From Gentiana macrophylla (taxonomy: Eukaryota; Streptophyta; Magnoliopsida; Gentianales; Gentianaceae): 64,000 nucleotides of DNA. The stretch lies in NCBI GenBank assembly GCA_026214975.1, contig CM047806.1, forward strand, positions 104,913,345-104,977,344, in the 5' to 3' direction. A program made the position numbers and the translations under genes. Under the pieces are notes generated by a model. It made no database searches. It was not told where the DNA came from and saw only the letters and a list, made by a program, of their open reading frames with translations. Positions 10,975 through 22,289 of this stretch are shown in pieces; position 1 is the first letter of the stretch, and each line of letters begins with the position of its first letter.

Positions 10975-12750
10975 TGATAACGGTCATTTTACGCCCGTTA
11001 TTCTATGGTTTTTATCCCCGATTCTAATTTGAAAGAGCTATAATATAGCAATAATTAGTTGTAATATGCTGAATTTACTTATGCCAAGAGTTACGATTCA
11101 TTATTGTGTATTTAAAGGTTTCATTGTATTATTTGATGTTACAGACCGTGTTTTATGCTAAATTTGTAGTGGGCTATTTGAGGAAGCAGAAAGGAGGGAA
11201 TTCGGAGAAGGTTTAATGGATTGCAGACATGTTCAGGCGACCCAAGACAAAAACAAGAGGAAGCCCAGAAGACAGAAGGTTCGGTCGACTGAGCCTATGC
11301 ATTCGGTCGACCGAGTGTCCACGAAGCCCAGCAGAAGTCCAATGCATCTTTTGAGGTGGTTAGGGTTCGATAATATCGGCATTTTAGTCGGTCTTCTTAA
11401 GTCGGTTGTAGCTCTATATAAACACAAGTCCTTTGTATTTCTTTGGAAAAAAGAGAGACCAATACCAATTCATTCATATATACATACAAGAAAATAAGAG
11501 TTCATTAGGCTTGTGAAGGTGCTGGGGGTGCAATCATGTGAGCCCTAGTTTCTCTTCTTGTTTTCTTTTAGTAATCAATTTCCCAATTATGCTTTGAATG
11601 TTTGAGTAGTTATTCATAGCTAGATGATGTAGATCTAGGCTATGACATTAGGGAGGTGGTGATGCCTTGTCTATGAGGATCTCATACCCTACGTCCTTTT
11701 CCTAAGATTTATGGATGAATCTACGTGTTTAATTTACGTGTATTTAGGTTAATTTATATAAAATCCTGATGAATCACTATATAATCCGATTCATATGAGA
11801 AACGCTGAGAAATATATTCAGGGGTGTAATCTGGGGAGTGAAGCACTCGGGTGACCGAGTGGTGTCACTCGGTCGATCGAGACTATGCACTCGGTCGACC
11901 GAGAGCCTCTAACCCTGTTTCATCCGTTAATCAGTCACGTCTTTATGATTAGGTTAGCTTAATCGAATCTGTTATCTCAGTAGGTATGGCTATGGCTACG
12001 TTACTCGCTTGATTTAATTAAAACGTGTAAAAAGGAAATACCGATATAGAACTCTTAGGTAGGCTTATGAATTGATCTTCACGGACGTTTAGCGTTATCT
12101 AGGTAGGTTTATATTAGGGAATTGCGCGCACCTTGTTTATACGTAGATCGTAAACTAGCATGAGATTATAACTTGATAATTGTTAGTTGGACGAGAGTTT
12201 GAGTGATCGTTTAGGAAGTACGCCTAACCACAGGAATGTTGCCTAGACGAGGTGTACGGTTAATATCGGCATCCTTAGAGTCGTAAGCGTGTGAGTTATA
12301 TGAGATGGAGGCACTTAAAAGGCGAAGTCACGTAACAATATCACAGTGATCTAGTGACCTACCAGTGCTACGTCATGTTTTAGAGGATGACTCCCGTAGC
12401 CAATATGGATAGATGTGAACGGATTAATAGTTGATAAGTCTTGTTGTTATATAAACTGCCTAGATCCAAATGATTACGGTTATAATTGGGCAGTTAATTA
12501 CGTTATTTGTTTACATTGTTATTTGTTTATACGTTTGAGTGTGTCCTTCGTCCTTTTTCTTCGTATCCTATGTTGGTCATAGACCGTCTTTGTCAAACGA
12601 AATAAATAAGTTGACTGTTTAGTTAGGATCCACAAATTGATTCTTTGTGGGATCGACCTCGAGTCTATCTAGCTATACTGCGGTTGAACCTAGTTCACTT
12701 GCTAGTGGTTATTTAGGCATCGAGTTAATAATTTAACTTGACCTCAATCA
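10975..12750 (+). mobile_element. Athila/Tat-type Gypsy 5' LTR (1.78 kb)
   Basis: The LTR runs from TGATAACGGTCATTTTACGC to ...ACCTCAATCA, directly before the PBS. A TATA box (CTATATAAAC, about 11413) fits LTR promoter layout. The LTR holds several CTCGGTCGACCGAG palindromes, near 11275-11320 and 11843-11905. Only about 100 bp of leader follows the PBS before unrelated Copia sequence, so the element is a 5' fragment without genes. Confidence 0.8.
11843..11905. repeat. Palindrome cluster in Athila-type LTR
   Basis: There are three consecutive inverted motifs: CACTCGG-GTGA-CCGAGTG, CTCGGTCGATCGAG, and the perfect 14-bp palindrome CTCGGTCGACCGAG. A second pair lies upstream of the TATA box at about 11278-11316. 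Confidence 0.75.
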
Positions 12751-12756
12751 AGTTTT

Positions 12757-12774
12757 TGGCGCCGTTGCCGGGGA
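12757..12774 (+). promoter_or_regulatory. Primer-binding site, Athila/Tat type
   Basis: TGGCGCCGTTGCCGGGGA is the characteristic plant Athila/Tat Gypsy PBS, 6 bp after the LTR. Confidence 0.85.
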
Positions 12775-12876
12775 ATCAATGGTCCAATTGCTTAAATAAT
12801 TTACTGAAGTATTTCGTTTGTACCGTTTTAAAAAATAAAAAAAGGGGGTCCAATCGACCGAACGTTATCACTCGGT

Positions 12877-13119
12877 ATATTGTGAAATGTCAGTGCCATA
12901 TATCTTTCCGGCAATCCCGTGTAACATCAGCACACCAAACATGTCGAAATGGATATTCATTTTGTCCGTGAAAAAGTTGCTTGTGGACAAGTTCGTGTAC
13001 TTCATGTCCCTTCCCGCAACCAAATTGCAGATATTTTTACCAAAGGGCTCCCGCGGGTCTTATTTGAAGACTTTCGTGCCAGTCTCAGCGTACGAGAACC
13101 TCCCGCTTCCACTGAAAGG
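12877..13119 (+). pseudogene. Copia RNase H C-terminus, broken
   Basis: The reading frame AIYLSGNPV-stop-HQH, then TKHVEMDIHFVREKV, then VRVLHVPSRNQIADIFTKGL matches the end of Copia ribonuclease H, which degrades the RNA strand during reverse transcription. One in-frame stop (after NPV) and a probable single-base deletion near 12885 break it. It begins abruptly inside the Athila leader and ends at the short LTR, so it is a 5'-truncated Copia copy. Confidence 0.85.
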
Positions 13120-13122
13120 GTG

Positions 13123-13306
13123 TGTTAGTATATGTAAATATCATAGAATATTTTGTAAATATTTACCTTCCATACTTAGACCACAGTCAATGATTTGTAT
13201 TAATTTGTATTAATTGTATCCTGATTTGTAGCCTAGAATCATTCTTTGTAATTGTATATAATTGTACACAATTTAATGAAAACATCAGGGAAATCATTTC
13301 ATTTCA
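13123..13306 (+). mobile_element. Short Copia 3' LTR (184 bp)
   Basis: TGTTAGTATATGTAAATATC ... CATTTCATTTCA begins just after the RNase H stop codon. The small size suits the Ale/Retrofit group of Copia elements. There is no 5' partner in the window. Confidence 0.7.
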
Positions 13307-13442
13307 GATGGTTCTACCTCAAGCCACACCTTTTGAGCGTTGTCAATGGCTAAGACAAAGCCAATTCTAATAATTGTCGCATAGAGGATGCCCAGCTCTT
13401 CTGTAAACCGAGTAGACTTCTTATACCCCCGAACTCCATGGT

Positions 13443-15369
13443 TGTGATATCCCGGTTTTCGATAAAGGGCATTCTTGTCTTTTAATAAAAATCGGAATAT
13501 TATATTTTTATTTTTGGAATTTAAGAAAAAGAAAATAAGAGGAATTAATGGTTTAAAAAAAAGGGTTTAGGGATTAATGGGAGTTAATCCCCATTATTCT
13601 CATCATTATCAGTTTTGGAAAAAAAAGAGAAGGGAACGGTTTCATCAGAGAAGGAACATCAAAGGGGAGAAAAGAGGGTGAAAGGATTTTTGATAATCGG
13701 AGCTAATCTGTTGATCGGTTGTGCAGACTCCTCAAGGGAAAAACATTCTACGAATCACAAGGGTCGTTTGGATACCAATTTCGCCCCGTGAAGGTTAGTC
13801 GTTTTGGAGTTATGGTTTACGTGTTTCGGACGAGTTTGAAGGTTAAATTCGTTTTGCCTTGTAATCTGTCAAATTTCGATCCTTGATATCTCCCTCGTTT
13901 CTATTCCGTTTTCAGATCGTAGCATACCGTTGGAATCCTCGTGACGAGAGCTTTGCATCGGTACTAGGCACATCAGCTAGTTCTGAGTTTTTAGGCAGAA
14001 AAGGTAAGGAGAAACCCCTGCGTTTTCAGTCTTTGAATGTGTATTGGTTGTGCTGTTTTTCTGTCGTTTTGATGACCTAAACTGCGTAGAATTGAAGCCT
14101 TTTGATAGATGATGTTTTGGTATGGATAGTAGATCAATTAGGTGGAATTTGGGTGAGAAAGATTGGGTTTTTGTTTGAAAAACGGATGAATACGATGATG
14201 TGCAAAAATCAGTTTCTGGAAAATCGCCAGGTCGGACGGGCGTCCGGTTTTCTGGACGGGCGTCTAAACTTGGACGAGCATCTGGATACCTCGGACGGGC
14301 GTCTGAGGTGCAAATCTTGATGTGATTGAAAGGGATGTATGCGGGCGGGCGCCCACTATTTTGGACGAGCGCCCAGGGCCTTTAGACAGACAGCGTCTGG
14401 TCTCTTGACGAAGGCGTCACATGGAGCCTGGTCTTCCAGCTTGTTTATTTTGGCTTTCGATGAGGATTGTTATCTAAATGAACTAGGATGGTCAGTTAAT
14501 CACCTAATATAACACAACTTGCTAGATAAAAGATTAAACACCATGTGGTCTTGGGTAGATCTCGAAGATCTATAGCGTGATGTGTGAAGATAAAGTCAAA
14601 GTGAGTGTCCTATCGGCTCTTGCAGCCTATAGGCATCGCCGTATGTTCATACTATCGGAACCGGTTATTGTATCCTTAAGATTTCAATACGTTCCGGGGT
14701 TATTGTATCCTGAAGATTTCAATATGTCACGTTCCACCTTGATAGCATGTTGTAACAAAGATAAGCTAAGTAGTTACAGTTTAGGCATATTGGGAGATGT
14801 AACCTTTATGCGTAGAATCGAGTCCGTCTTGCCTTTTAGTTGAAACCTAATAATGTTCAATCTTTTATATATTCTAAGCTTAAACGTACTTCTCTTCCTT
14901 CTTGAGTATTATATACTTACCCCTTGTGCATGTTTTTGTTATGTGTGCTTCAGGGGTGAGAAAGCGAAACAGATTTCGGGTATTACGAGGAGTATGTCCC
15001 GAGGAGGATCTCTGAGCTTGATGTTTCATTCTATGCACTTTCTTTTACATTTGAAATGTTGCACTATTTTATATACTTTGTTCATAGTACTTTGGGACGA
15101 CGTGTGTTCATCTTTATTTCTTATTTCATAGTATTTCGTTTGGACTTTCGAGGGACTTCAATTGTATTGTTTTGATACACTTTCGACTTTTAGTACCTTT
15201 TCGTATTCTAGTATCTTTATGGATATTTATTACCCGAGCATTAAATTCCGCGCACTTTGATTGTATTGATTGTAGGCTTACATATATGAATGAATTAAAT
15301 TTTATTTATATATGTGCCGAACGTCGTATTTCCGGATAAGGGCTCGGTATCCGGGAACGGGGCGTTACA
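13443..15369 (+). mobile_element. Chromovirus-type Gypsy 5' LTR (1.93 kb)
   Basis: The LTR runs from TGTGATATCCCGG to ...GGGGCGTTACA, 2 bp before an initiator-Met PBS. It pairs with 20381-22289, nearly identical by eye, with small indels and substitutions. It holds an array of GGACGNGCGTCC-like palindromes at 14234-14418. The element covers about 8.8 kb and sits about 140 bp after the short Copia LTR. Confidence 0.92.
14234..14418. repeat. Array of GGACG-(2)-CGTCC mini-palindromes, 5' LTR
   Basis: About eight 12-bp units of the form (G/A)GACG-GG/GA-CGTC(C/T) lie within 185 bp. One unit reads GGGCG-GG-CGCCC where the 3' LTR has GGACG-GG-CGTCC, so both arms have changed. Other units lost symmetry in this LTR. 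Confidence 0.75.
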
Positions 15370-15371
15370 GT

Positions 15372-15382
15372 TGGTATCAGAG
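15372..15382 (+). promoter_or_regulatory. Primer-binding site (initiator tRNA-Met)
   Basis: TGGTATCAGAG lies 2 bp after the LTR and is the usual PBS of plant chromoviruses. Confidence 0.9.
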
Positions 15383-15471
15383 ATACGTGTTCCTTAGGCT
15401 TCTATTCTTTGAGTTTAACTCAATCTTATCTGTAGATCCTTAGTAACACTCTGGTTCTCTTGGTTGTCAGG

Positions 15472-16900
15472 ATGAGTAGAAACACAAGATCGAGGACTTT
15501 GGCTCTTGGTAATCAGACGTCTGAGAGGTGAAACCTCTCAGGGGCCGTCGCGATTTGTCACCGCCGCCTCGCATACACTACACCGTCACCGAGCCGGAGC
15601 AGTTCAAAGATCGACTCCACCACCACCTCCTCCACTGTGGTTAACCATGCGGCGTCACTTTGGCCTTCTTCAGTATCAACCCCAGGTCAAGTGGCGTTTC
15701 AAAGAGAGGACGGTTGTTTATCCACCACGGTGACACAGCACCACAAAGAGCTATCCTCAAGATGGTTTTCAAGCAGACCACAGTACCCTCCGCCGTATCC
15801 TCCGCAGTACCAGTGTATCCTCCTTATCAGTGAGCATCAGCTCCGATATTATCGCCCGAGCACCGCGAGTACCCTTGGTTATCCCCGGTCTATCGGCCTT
15901 TCAGGCCACCGGTTCAAAGAAGAAGAAGCAGCAGATACCCTATGGTTACCCTCCGGTTTACCCACCGTTTGGCGGTTGTTGAGTCATCACCACCAGTAGA
16001 TTGGCACACTAGGCTGAGGAGAAACCGTATGCAAGATTTTTATGGGAATGTGGAACATACCAAGGCTGAGGAATGGATCAGAAGTTTTGAGAAATCTTGC
16101 AGGAATATAGGCGTTCCTGAGACAGAGATGGCCCAGTTAGCGGTCGGCTTTCTTTTAGGTTCGGCCGAGTCTTGGATAGATACGATTCGAGTAGCAAGCG
16201 GTAAGGTAGCAGATTAGGCGGCTTTTAAAGCCATGTTCTACAACGAGTACTTTCCAAAGAACGGTACAAGCGGAAAAGGCTAGCCGTCGAAACTTCAAGC
16301 AAAGCGATCAAATGACAAAGTGTCCCAAAGATACAAATCGGTTCAATGAGTTAGGAAGATTTTATCCGGAGTTGATGCAAGTGGAAGAACGAAAAATGGC
16401 CCGTTACAAGGACGGTTTGGCGCATGAGATTCAGGCAGGCATGCTAGGCTTTATAGCAAGGAATATGGCAGAGCTACTGAATAAAGCCTTGGAAGTCGAG
16501 ACTTTCAGGAGGAGAGCTACAGTGGTTGTTGGTAATAAAAGAAACTTTGAAACAAGTCGAGCGATGGCGAGAGGGCTCCAGCGGCAGTTATTCAGAGAGG
16601 TGCCCCCATACGATCGGCTGTTAGTTAGACCACCGGTTGGTGCCCCACCGCGGCAGATCAAGCCACCATTGGCGCTCCACCGCGCAGCTAGGCCACCGGC
16701 TACCTCAGAGTTGTTTCTTTTGTGGCGAAAGAGGTCATTTCTCCCAGAATTGTCCACGCAAGGCAGCCAGTGCTCAGGTAGGTCAGCCTAATAGAGCAGG
16801 TCCGAGTAAGCAGGTGCAGATGTTTGCTGTTGATGCCAGAGAGGTTGAGCCAGAGGATGATGTGATCACATGTACCTTTTATGTTGTTTTGTTCTTTTGA
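15472..16900 (+). pseudogene. Gypsy gag, frameshifted
   Basis: Gag forms the particle that packages the element RNA. A capsid-like domain is visible at 16030-16260 (YGNVEHTKAEEWIRSFEKSC, later MAQLAVGFLLGSAESWIDTI) and a CCHC zinc knuckle at about 16708-16755 (CFFCGERGHFSQNC). The ATG at 15472 follows the PBS by 90 bp. The frame changes at least four times (15506, 15637, 15942 and 16312 frames), with a stop after SGKVAD at 16215. The N-terminal Pro-rich part is low complexity. Confidence 0.8.
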
Positions 16901-16954
16901 GTTATTTATAGCATGCTTGGAACATGTTGTAACTTTAGTTAACTGGACAAATGC

Positions 16955-17302
16955 ATGATAGGTATGATAAGAGTAGGCAATCTAGTAGTCAGGGCCTTAT
17001 TTGATACAGGAGCTTCAACCACCTTTGTGTCCTCTAGGATTGCTAAGAAACTAGATTTACCTATGGAGCCTTTGAGAGATACTATGGAGATTGTTACACC
17101 CCTAGGCAAGGTAAATAAGGTGGTTAAGATGATACCACAAGTGGATGTTCAGGTTGGACCTTATCAGTGTAAGAGTGACTTCACGGTTATGGATTTCTCA
17201 GACTTTGATGTGATTCTTGGGTTAGATTGGCTATCCAAGAATTATGTTCACTTGGATTGCGAGGGCCAAGAGAGTCATTTTGAGTCGTGGAAATCGAGAT
17301 AA
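16955..17302 (+). pseudogene. Gypsy aspartic protease domain
   Basis: The protease processes the Gag-Pol polyprotein. The catalytic motif is intact in RALFDTGASTTFVSSRIAKK (Asp in DTGAS), and the domain ends with the typical FDVILGLDWL. The frame is lost after CEGQESHFE, where the RT linker should begin. Confidence 0.85.
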
Positions 17303-17420
17303 GACTTATCGAGGAACGTTTACAAAGCCAGGCAAGAAGAGACATCCTATCATTTTCATGATCAAGGCCATCGGGCATGTCGGAAAGGATGTGAGGGCTA
17401 CTTGTTGTCACGCATGAGAT

Positions 17421-18200
17421 GTGGAACAAGTGAAGCCGAAGTTGGAAGATACTAGAGTGGCGAGAGACTATCCGGAGGTATTTCCGGATGAGCCGCCAGA
17501 AACACATGCAGGCGGGGCCATTGAGTTTGAGATACTGATTAGTCCTGGGCGGCACACTGGTTGCCAAGGCACCATACTGAGGATGGCACCGGCTGAATTG
17601 AAGGAGTTGAAGGCTCAACTCAAGGAGATGTTAGAAAGGAACATCATTCACCCGAAGACTTCACCTTGGGAGCACCAGTTTTGTTTGTGAAGAAGAAGGA
17701 TGGCAAAGATGCGGATGTGTATTGACTACTGGGGCCTTGAACAATCGACTATCAAGAATAAGTATCCACCTCGAGGATAGATGATCCATTCAATCGCCAT
17801 GTGGTCGGAAAGTGTTTTCAAAGATTGATTTGCGGTCGAGGCTACCATCGATTAAAAGTTAAGGTGGCGGATATTCAAGAGAAAGATTCGATTACTAGAT
17901 ATGGACATTATGAGTTCCTTGTTATGCCTTTTGGACTCACTAATGCTCCATCGGCATTTATGGATTTGATGCGTGGTCTTCATGCCTTACCTAGATAAGT
18001 TTGTGATTGTCTTCATTGATGATATTTTAGTATACTCAGGGACGAGGCGGAGCATGAGGAACATCTGCGGATTGTTTTGGAAGCGTTGAAGAAGGAGCGA
18101 TTGTATGCAAAGTTTTCCAAGTGTGACTTTTGGTTGGACCAAGTGAGCTTCTTGGGTCATGTCATTTCAGGTGATGGCATTCGAGTTGATCCGGCCAAGA
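17421..18200 (+). pseudogene. Gypsy reverse transcriptase, heavily broken
   Basis: RT pieces occur in three frames: the entry segment (DYPEVFPDEPP, then RMAPAELKELKAQLKEMLER), the palm (GYHRLKVKVADIQEKDS, then TRYGHYEFLVMPFGLTNAP), and the catalytic FIDDILVYS at about 18011-18037, followed by [18 protein letters not shown]. Stops and shifts occur near 17690, 17730 and 17997. It cannot give an active enzyme. Confidence 0.85.
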
Positions 18201-18261
18201 TTGAGGATTAAGAGTTGGCCTACACCGACTACGATTTCAGAGGTCGAGCTTTCGGGTTTGG

Positions 18262-18831
18262 TTGGGTTACTACTGTAAAGTTTGTGAAGAATTTCGCAAG
18301 GATAGCTACTCCACTCACCGGACTTTACAGAAGAACACCAAGTTTGATTGGACACCCGAGTGTGAGTTAGCATTTGAGTTGTTAAAAGACAAGTTGACTA
18401 CTGGCACGGTATTGGCAAAGACCGAGGTGTTCGATGATTATGATGTCTACACCGACGCTTCAGGGCAGGGTCTAGGTTGTGTGTTGATGCAAGGAGGAAA
18501 GGTCATTGCCTATGCATCCAGGCAATTGAAAGTACATGAGAAGAACTATCCCACACACGACTTAGAGTTGGCAGCAGTGGTTTTCGCATTAAAGACTTGG
18601 AGGCACTATCTGTATGGGGTCAAGGCTAGAATCTTCACCGATCACAAAAGTTTAAGGTATTTCTTCACTCAGGAGAGTTTGAATATGAGGCAGCGGAGAT
18701 GGCTAGAGTTCGTGAAGGATTATGACCTAGACATTCAGTACCATCCGGGGAAGGCAAATGTAGTAGCAGATGCCTTGAGCGAAACCAGTGGTTTTGGAGC
18801 CAGTGTTGAGGCTATCACGGCGAGGGGTTGA
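18262..18831 (+). pseudogene. Gypsy RNase H domain
   Basis: A 189-codon open stretch contains the RNase H core: [20 protein letters not shown] (first Asp), [20 protein letters not shown] (Glu), [15 protein letters not shown] (Asp), and the connection [14 protein letters not shown]. It is the best-preserved pol segment of this element, but it is separated from the RT and integrase by frame breaks. Confidence 0.88.
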
Positions 18832-18983
18832 TGATTTTGATTTAAGCGATTTGATCGATTGAGGACCGTCGGTTAAAGCACCGTTGTTGGCTAGATCGAG
18901 TTGATGGATGAGATCGAGCAAAGCAAGACGAAGACGCAGATTTTGGTTGACTTGAAGAGAGTTGCAAGAGAGAAGCCTACTGA

Positions 18984-19804
18984 TTGGCTATGTGTTGGAT
19001 CGAGTGGAAATGTGGTATCGTGGATCGTCTCTGTGTGCCTAATGTTGGAGATTTGAGACAAAGAGTTATGGAAGAGGCACACAAGATTGCTTTTGCGGTG
19101 CACCTGAGTTCTACCAAGATGTGTGAGGATTTGAAAGAAAGATTTTGGTGGCCCTCAATGAAGCTAGAGATAGCTAAGTTTGTTTTCGAGTGTGACGTCT
19201 GCCGTAGAGAGTGAAAGCCGAGCATAGGAAGCCAGGCGGGATGCTTAAGTCATTGGATATCCCAGAGTGGAAATGGGAAAAGATCACCATGGACTTTATT
19301 TCAGGTTTGCCTAAGACGAAGGGTGGACATGACTCTATTTGGGTGATCGTTGATAGATTAACCAAGTCGGCTCATTTCTTGCCTATCAAGATGAATATGC
19401 CCTTGGCAAAGATGACGGAACTATATATGGACAATATAGTGAAGCTTCATGGAGTTCCAGTCTCCATTGTTTCTGATCGGGATTCGAGGTTCGTCAGTCG
19501 GTTTTGGCAGAGCTTACAGGAGGCATTTGGTACCCGGTTGGATTTGAGTACAGCGTTTCATCCTCAGACAGATGGTCAGTCTGAGAGGACTATCCAGACA
19601 CTTGAGGATATGCTTAGAGCATGTGTCTTGGAGGTAGGCGGATCTTGGGTAGATTATCTGCCAGTTGCAGAGTTTGCTTACAACAACAGTTATCACGCGA
19701 GCATAGGCATGCCACCGTTTGAAGCTTTGTATGGTAGAAGATGCAGGACGCCTTTGTTTTGGGACGATGTTGGGGGAGAAACACCTTTCGGGCCAGCGAG
19801 TTAG
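18984..19804 (+). pseudogene. Gypsy integrase
   Basis: Integrase inserts the cDNA. The HHCC zinc part is at 19020-19212 (RVMEEAHKIAFAVHLSSTKM ... ECDVC). After a one-base frame change near 19212, the DDE core follows: [33 protein letters not shown] and [20 protein letters not shown] hold the three acidic residues. The core is open for 197 codons and ends in a shift at about 19800. Confidence 0.88.
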
Positions 19805-20357
19805 TTGAGCAAGCCAAAGAGAGGGTTCGATTAGTGAAGAAGAATCTGCAGATAGCTCAAGACAAAGCGAAAAGTTGGGCAGATGTCAGACGGAGACCGC
19901 TTGAGTTTGAGGTTGGTGATCGTGTTTACTTGAAGGCATCACCAATGAGAGGAGTTAAGCGTTTTGGTCAGAAAGGAAAGTTGAGCCCGAGGTATGTTGG
20001 ACCGTTTGTAATTCTGGAAAGGATTGGACCTTTAGCCTTTATAGACTTGGTTGCGAGTCTATGTCCAGAGTTCACAACGTCTTCCATGTTTCGATGTTGA
20101 AGAAGTGCTTGACAAAGACAGAGGTTGAGTCTACAGTGGACCCAGAGATACTTCAGGACAACCTCGCTTATGATGAAAAGCCGATTAAGATTCTGAACAG
20201 GAAGGAAAAGATGATTAAGAGGAAGATGGTTCAGTTGGTTCTTGTTCAGTGGAGCAATCATACACCTGAGGAAGCAACTTGGGAAGTTGAGGGTGATATG
20301 ATCAACGAATTCCCGGAGTTTTTGGTTTTACCAGGTATGTTCAAGTTTCGAGGATGA
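19805..20357 (+). pseudogene. Integrase C-terminus and chromodomain-like tail
   Basis: FEVGDRVYLKASPMRGVKRF and LSPRYVGPFVILERIG are the GPY/F module. VHNVFHVSMLKKCL follows after a frame change, and VLVQWSNHTPEEATWEVEGD is the remnant chromodomain-type end seen in plant chromoviruses, which targets integration to chromatin. The stop at 20355-20357 lies 10 bp before the polypurine tract. Confidence 0.8.
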
Positions 20358-20367
20358 AACTCCTCGT

Positions 20368-20380
20368 AAGGGGGGAGGAA
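20368..20380 (+). promoter_or_regulatory. Polypurine tract of Gypsy element
   Basis: AAGGGGGGAGGAA lies directly before the 3' LTR. It primes plus-strand DNA synthesis. Confidence 0.85.
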
Positions 20381-22289
20381 TGTGATATCCCGGTTTTCGA
20401 TAAAGGGCATTCTTGTCTTTTAATAAAAATCGAAATATTATATTTTTATTTTTGGAATTTAAGAAAAAGAAAATAAGAGGAATTAATGGTTTAAAAAAAA
20501 AAAGGGTTTAGGGATTAATGGGAGTTAATCCCCATTATTCTCATCATTATCGGTTTGGGAAAAAAGAGAAGAGGAACGGTTTCATCGAGAGAAAGAAGCA
20601 CAAAAAGGAGAAAAGAGGGTGAAAGGATTTTTGATAATCGGAGCTAATCTGTTGATCGGTTGTGCAGACTCCTCAAGGGAAAAACATTCTACGAATCACA
20701 AGGGTCGTTTGGATACCAATTTCGCCCCGTGAAGGTTAGTCGTTTTGGAGTTATGGTTTACGTGTTTCGGACGAGTTTGAAGGTTAAATTCGTTTTGCCT
20801 TGTAATCTGTCAAATTTCGATCCTTGATATCTCCCTCGTTTCTATTCCGTTTTCAGATCGTAGCATACCGTTGGAATCCTCGTGACGAGAGCTTTGCATC
20901 GGTACTAGGCACAGCAGCTAGTTCTGAGTTTTTAGGCAGAAAAGGTAAGGAGAAACCCCTGCGTTTTCAGTCTTTGAATGTGTATTGGTTGTGCTGTTTT
21001 TCTGTCGTTTTGATGACCTAAACTGCGTAGAATTGAAGCCTTTTGATAGATGATGTTTTGGTATGGATAGTAGATCAATTAGGTGGAATTTGGGTGAGAA
21101 AGATTGGGTTTTTGTTTGAAAAACGGATGAATATGATGATGTGCAAAAATCAGTTTCTGGAAAATCGCCAGGTCGGACGGGCGTCCGGTTTTCTGGACGG
21201 GCGTCTAAACTTGGACGAGCGTCTGGATACCTCGGACGGGCGTCTAAGGTGCAAATCTTGATACAGGATTGAAAAGGGATGTCTGGACGGGCGTCCACTA
21301 TTTTGGACGAGCGTCCAGGGCCTTTAGACGAGCGTCTGGTCCTTCAGACGAGCGTCCACATGGAGCTGGTCTTCCAGCTTGTTTATTTTGGCTTTCGATG
21401 AGGGATTGTTATCTAAATGAACTAGGATGGTCAGTTAATCACCTAATATAACACAACTTGCTAGATAAAAGATTAAACACCATGTGGTCTTGGGTAGATC
21501 CTGAAGATCTATAGCGTGATGTGTGAACAAACAGTCAAAGTGAGTGTCCTATCGGCCTGCAGGCCTATAGGCATCGCCGTATGTTCATACTATCGGAACC
21601 GGTTATTGTATCCTGAAGATTTCAATACGTTCCGGGGTTATTGTATCCTGAAGATTTCAATATGTCACGTTCCACCTTGATTGCATGTTGTAACAAAGAT
21701 AAGCTAAGTAGTTACAGTTTAGGCATATTGGGAGATGTAACCTTTATGCGTAGAATCGAGTCTGTCTTGCCTTTTTAGTTGAAACCTAATAATGTTCAAT
21801 CTTTTATATATTCTAAGCTTAAACGTACTTCTCTTCCTTACTGAGTATTATATACTTACCCCTTGTGCATGTTTTTGTTATGTGTGCTTGGGGGTGAGAA
21901 GGCGAACATGATTTTGGGTATTACGAGGAGTATGTCCCTGAGGAGGATCTCTGAGCTTGATGTTTCATTCTATGCACTTTCTTTTACATTTGAAATGTTG
22001 CACTATTTTATATACTTTGTTCATAGTACTTTGGGACGACGTGTGTTCATCTTTATTTCTTATTTCATAGTATTTCGTTTGGACTTTCGAGGGACTTCAG
22101 TTGTATTGTTTTGATACACTTTCGACTTTTAGTACCTTTTCGTATTCTAGTATCTTTATGGATATTTATTACCCGAGCATTAAATTCCGCGCACTTTGAT
22201 TGTATTGATTGTAGGCTTACATATATGAATGAATTAAATTTTATTTATATATGTGCCGAACGTCGTATTTCCGGATAAGGGCTCGGTAT
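20381..22289 (+). mobile_element. Chromovirus-type Gypsy 3' LTR, last 19 bp missing
   Basis: It matches 13443-15350 and then stops at CTCGGTAT. The final CCGGGAACGGGGCGTTACA of the 5' LTR is absent. Sequence of the minus-strand transposase-like gene follows immediately, so a deletion or later rearrangement removed the LTR tip and the target duplication (ATGGT on the left). Confidence 0.9.
21175..21358. repeat. Array of GGACG-(2)-CGTCC mini-palindromes, 3' LTR
   Basis: This is the counterpart of the 5' LTR array, with more regular units: about nine copies of (G/A)GACG(G/A)GCGTC(C/T), most of them self-complementary apart from the central two bases. Confidence 0.78.

Noticed and set aside
16431..16757. 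108-codon minus-strand frame opposite gag
   Set aside because: Shadow frame of the Gypsy gag coding strand.
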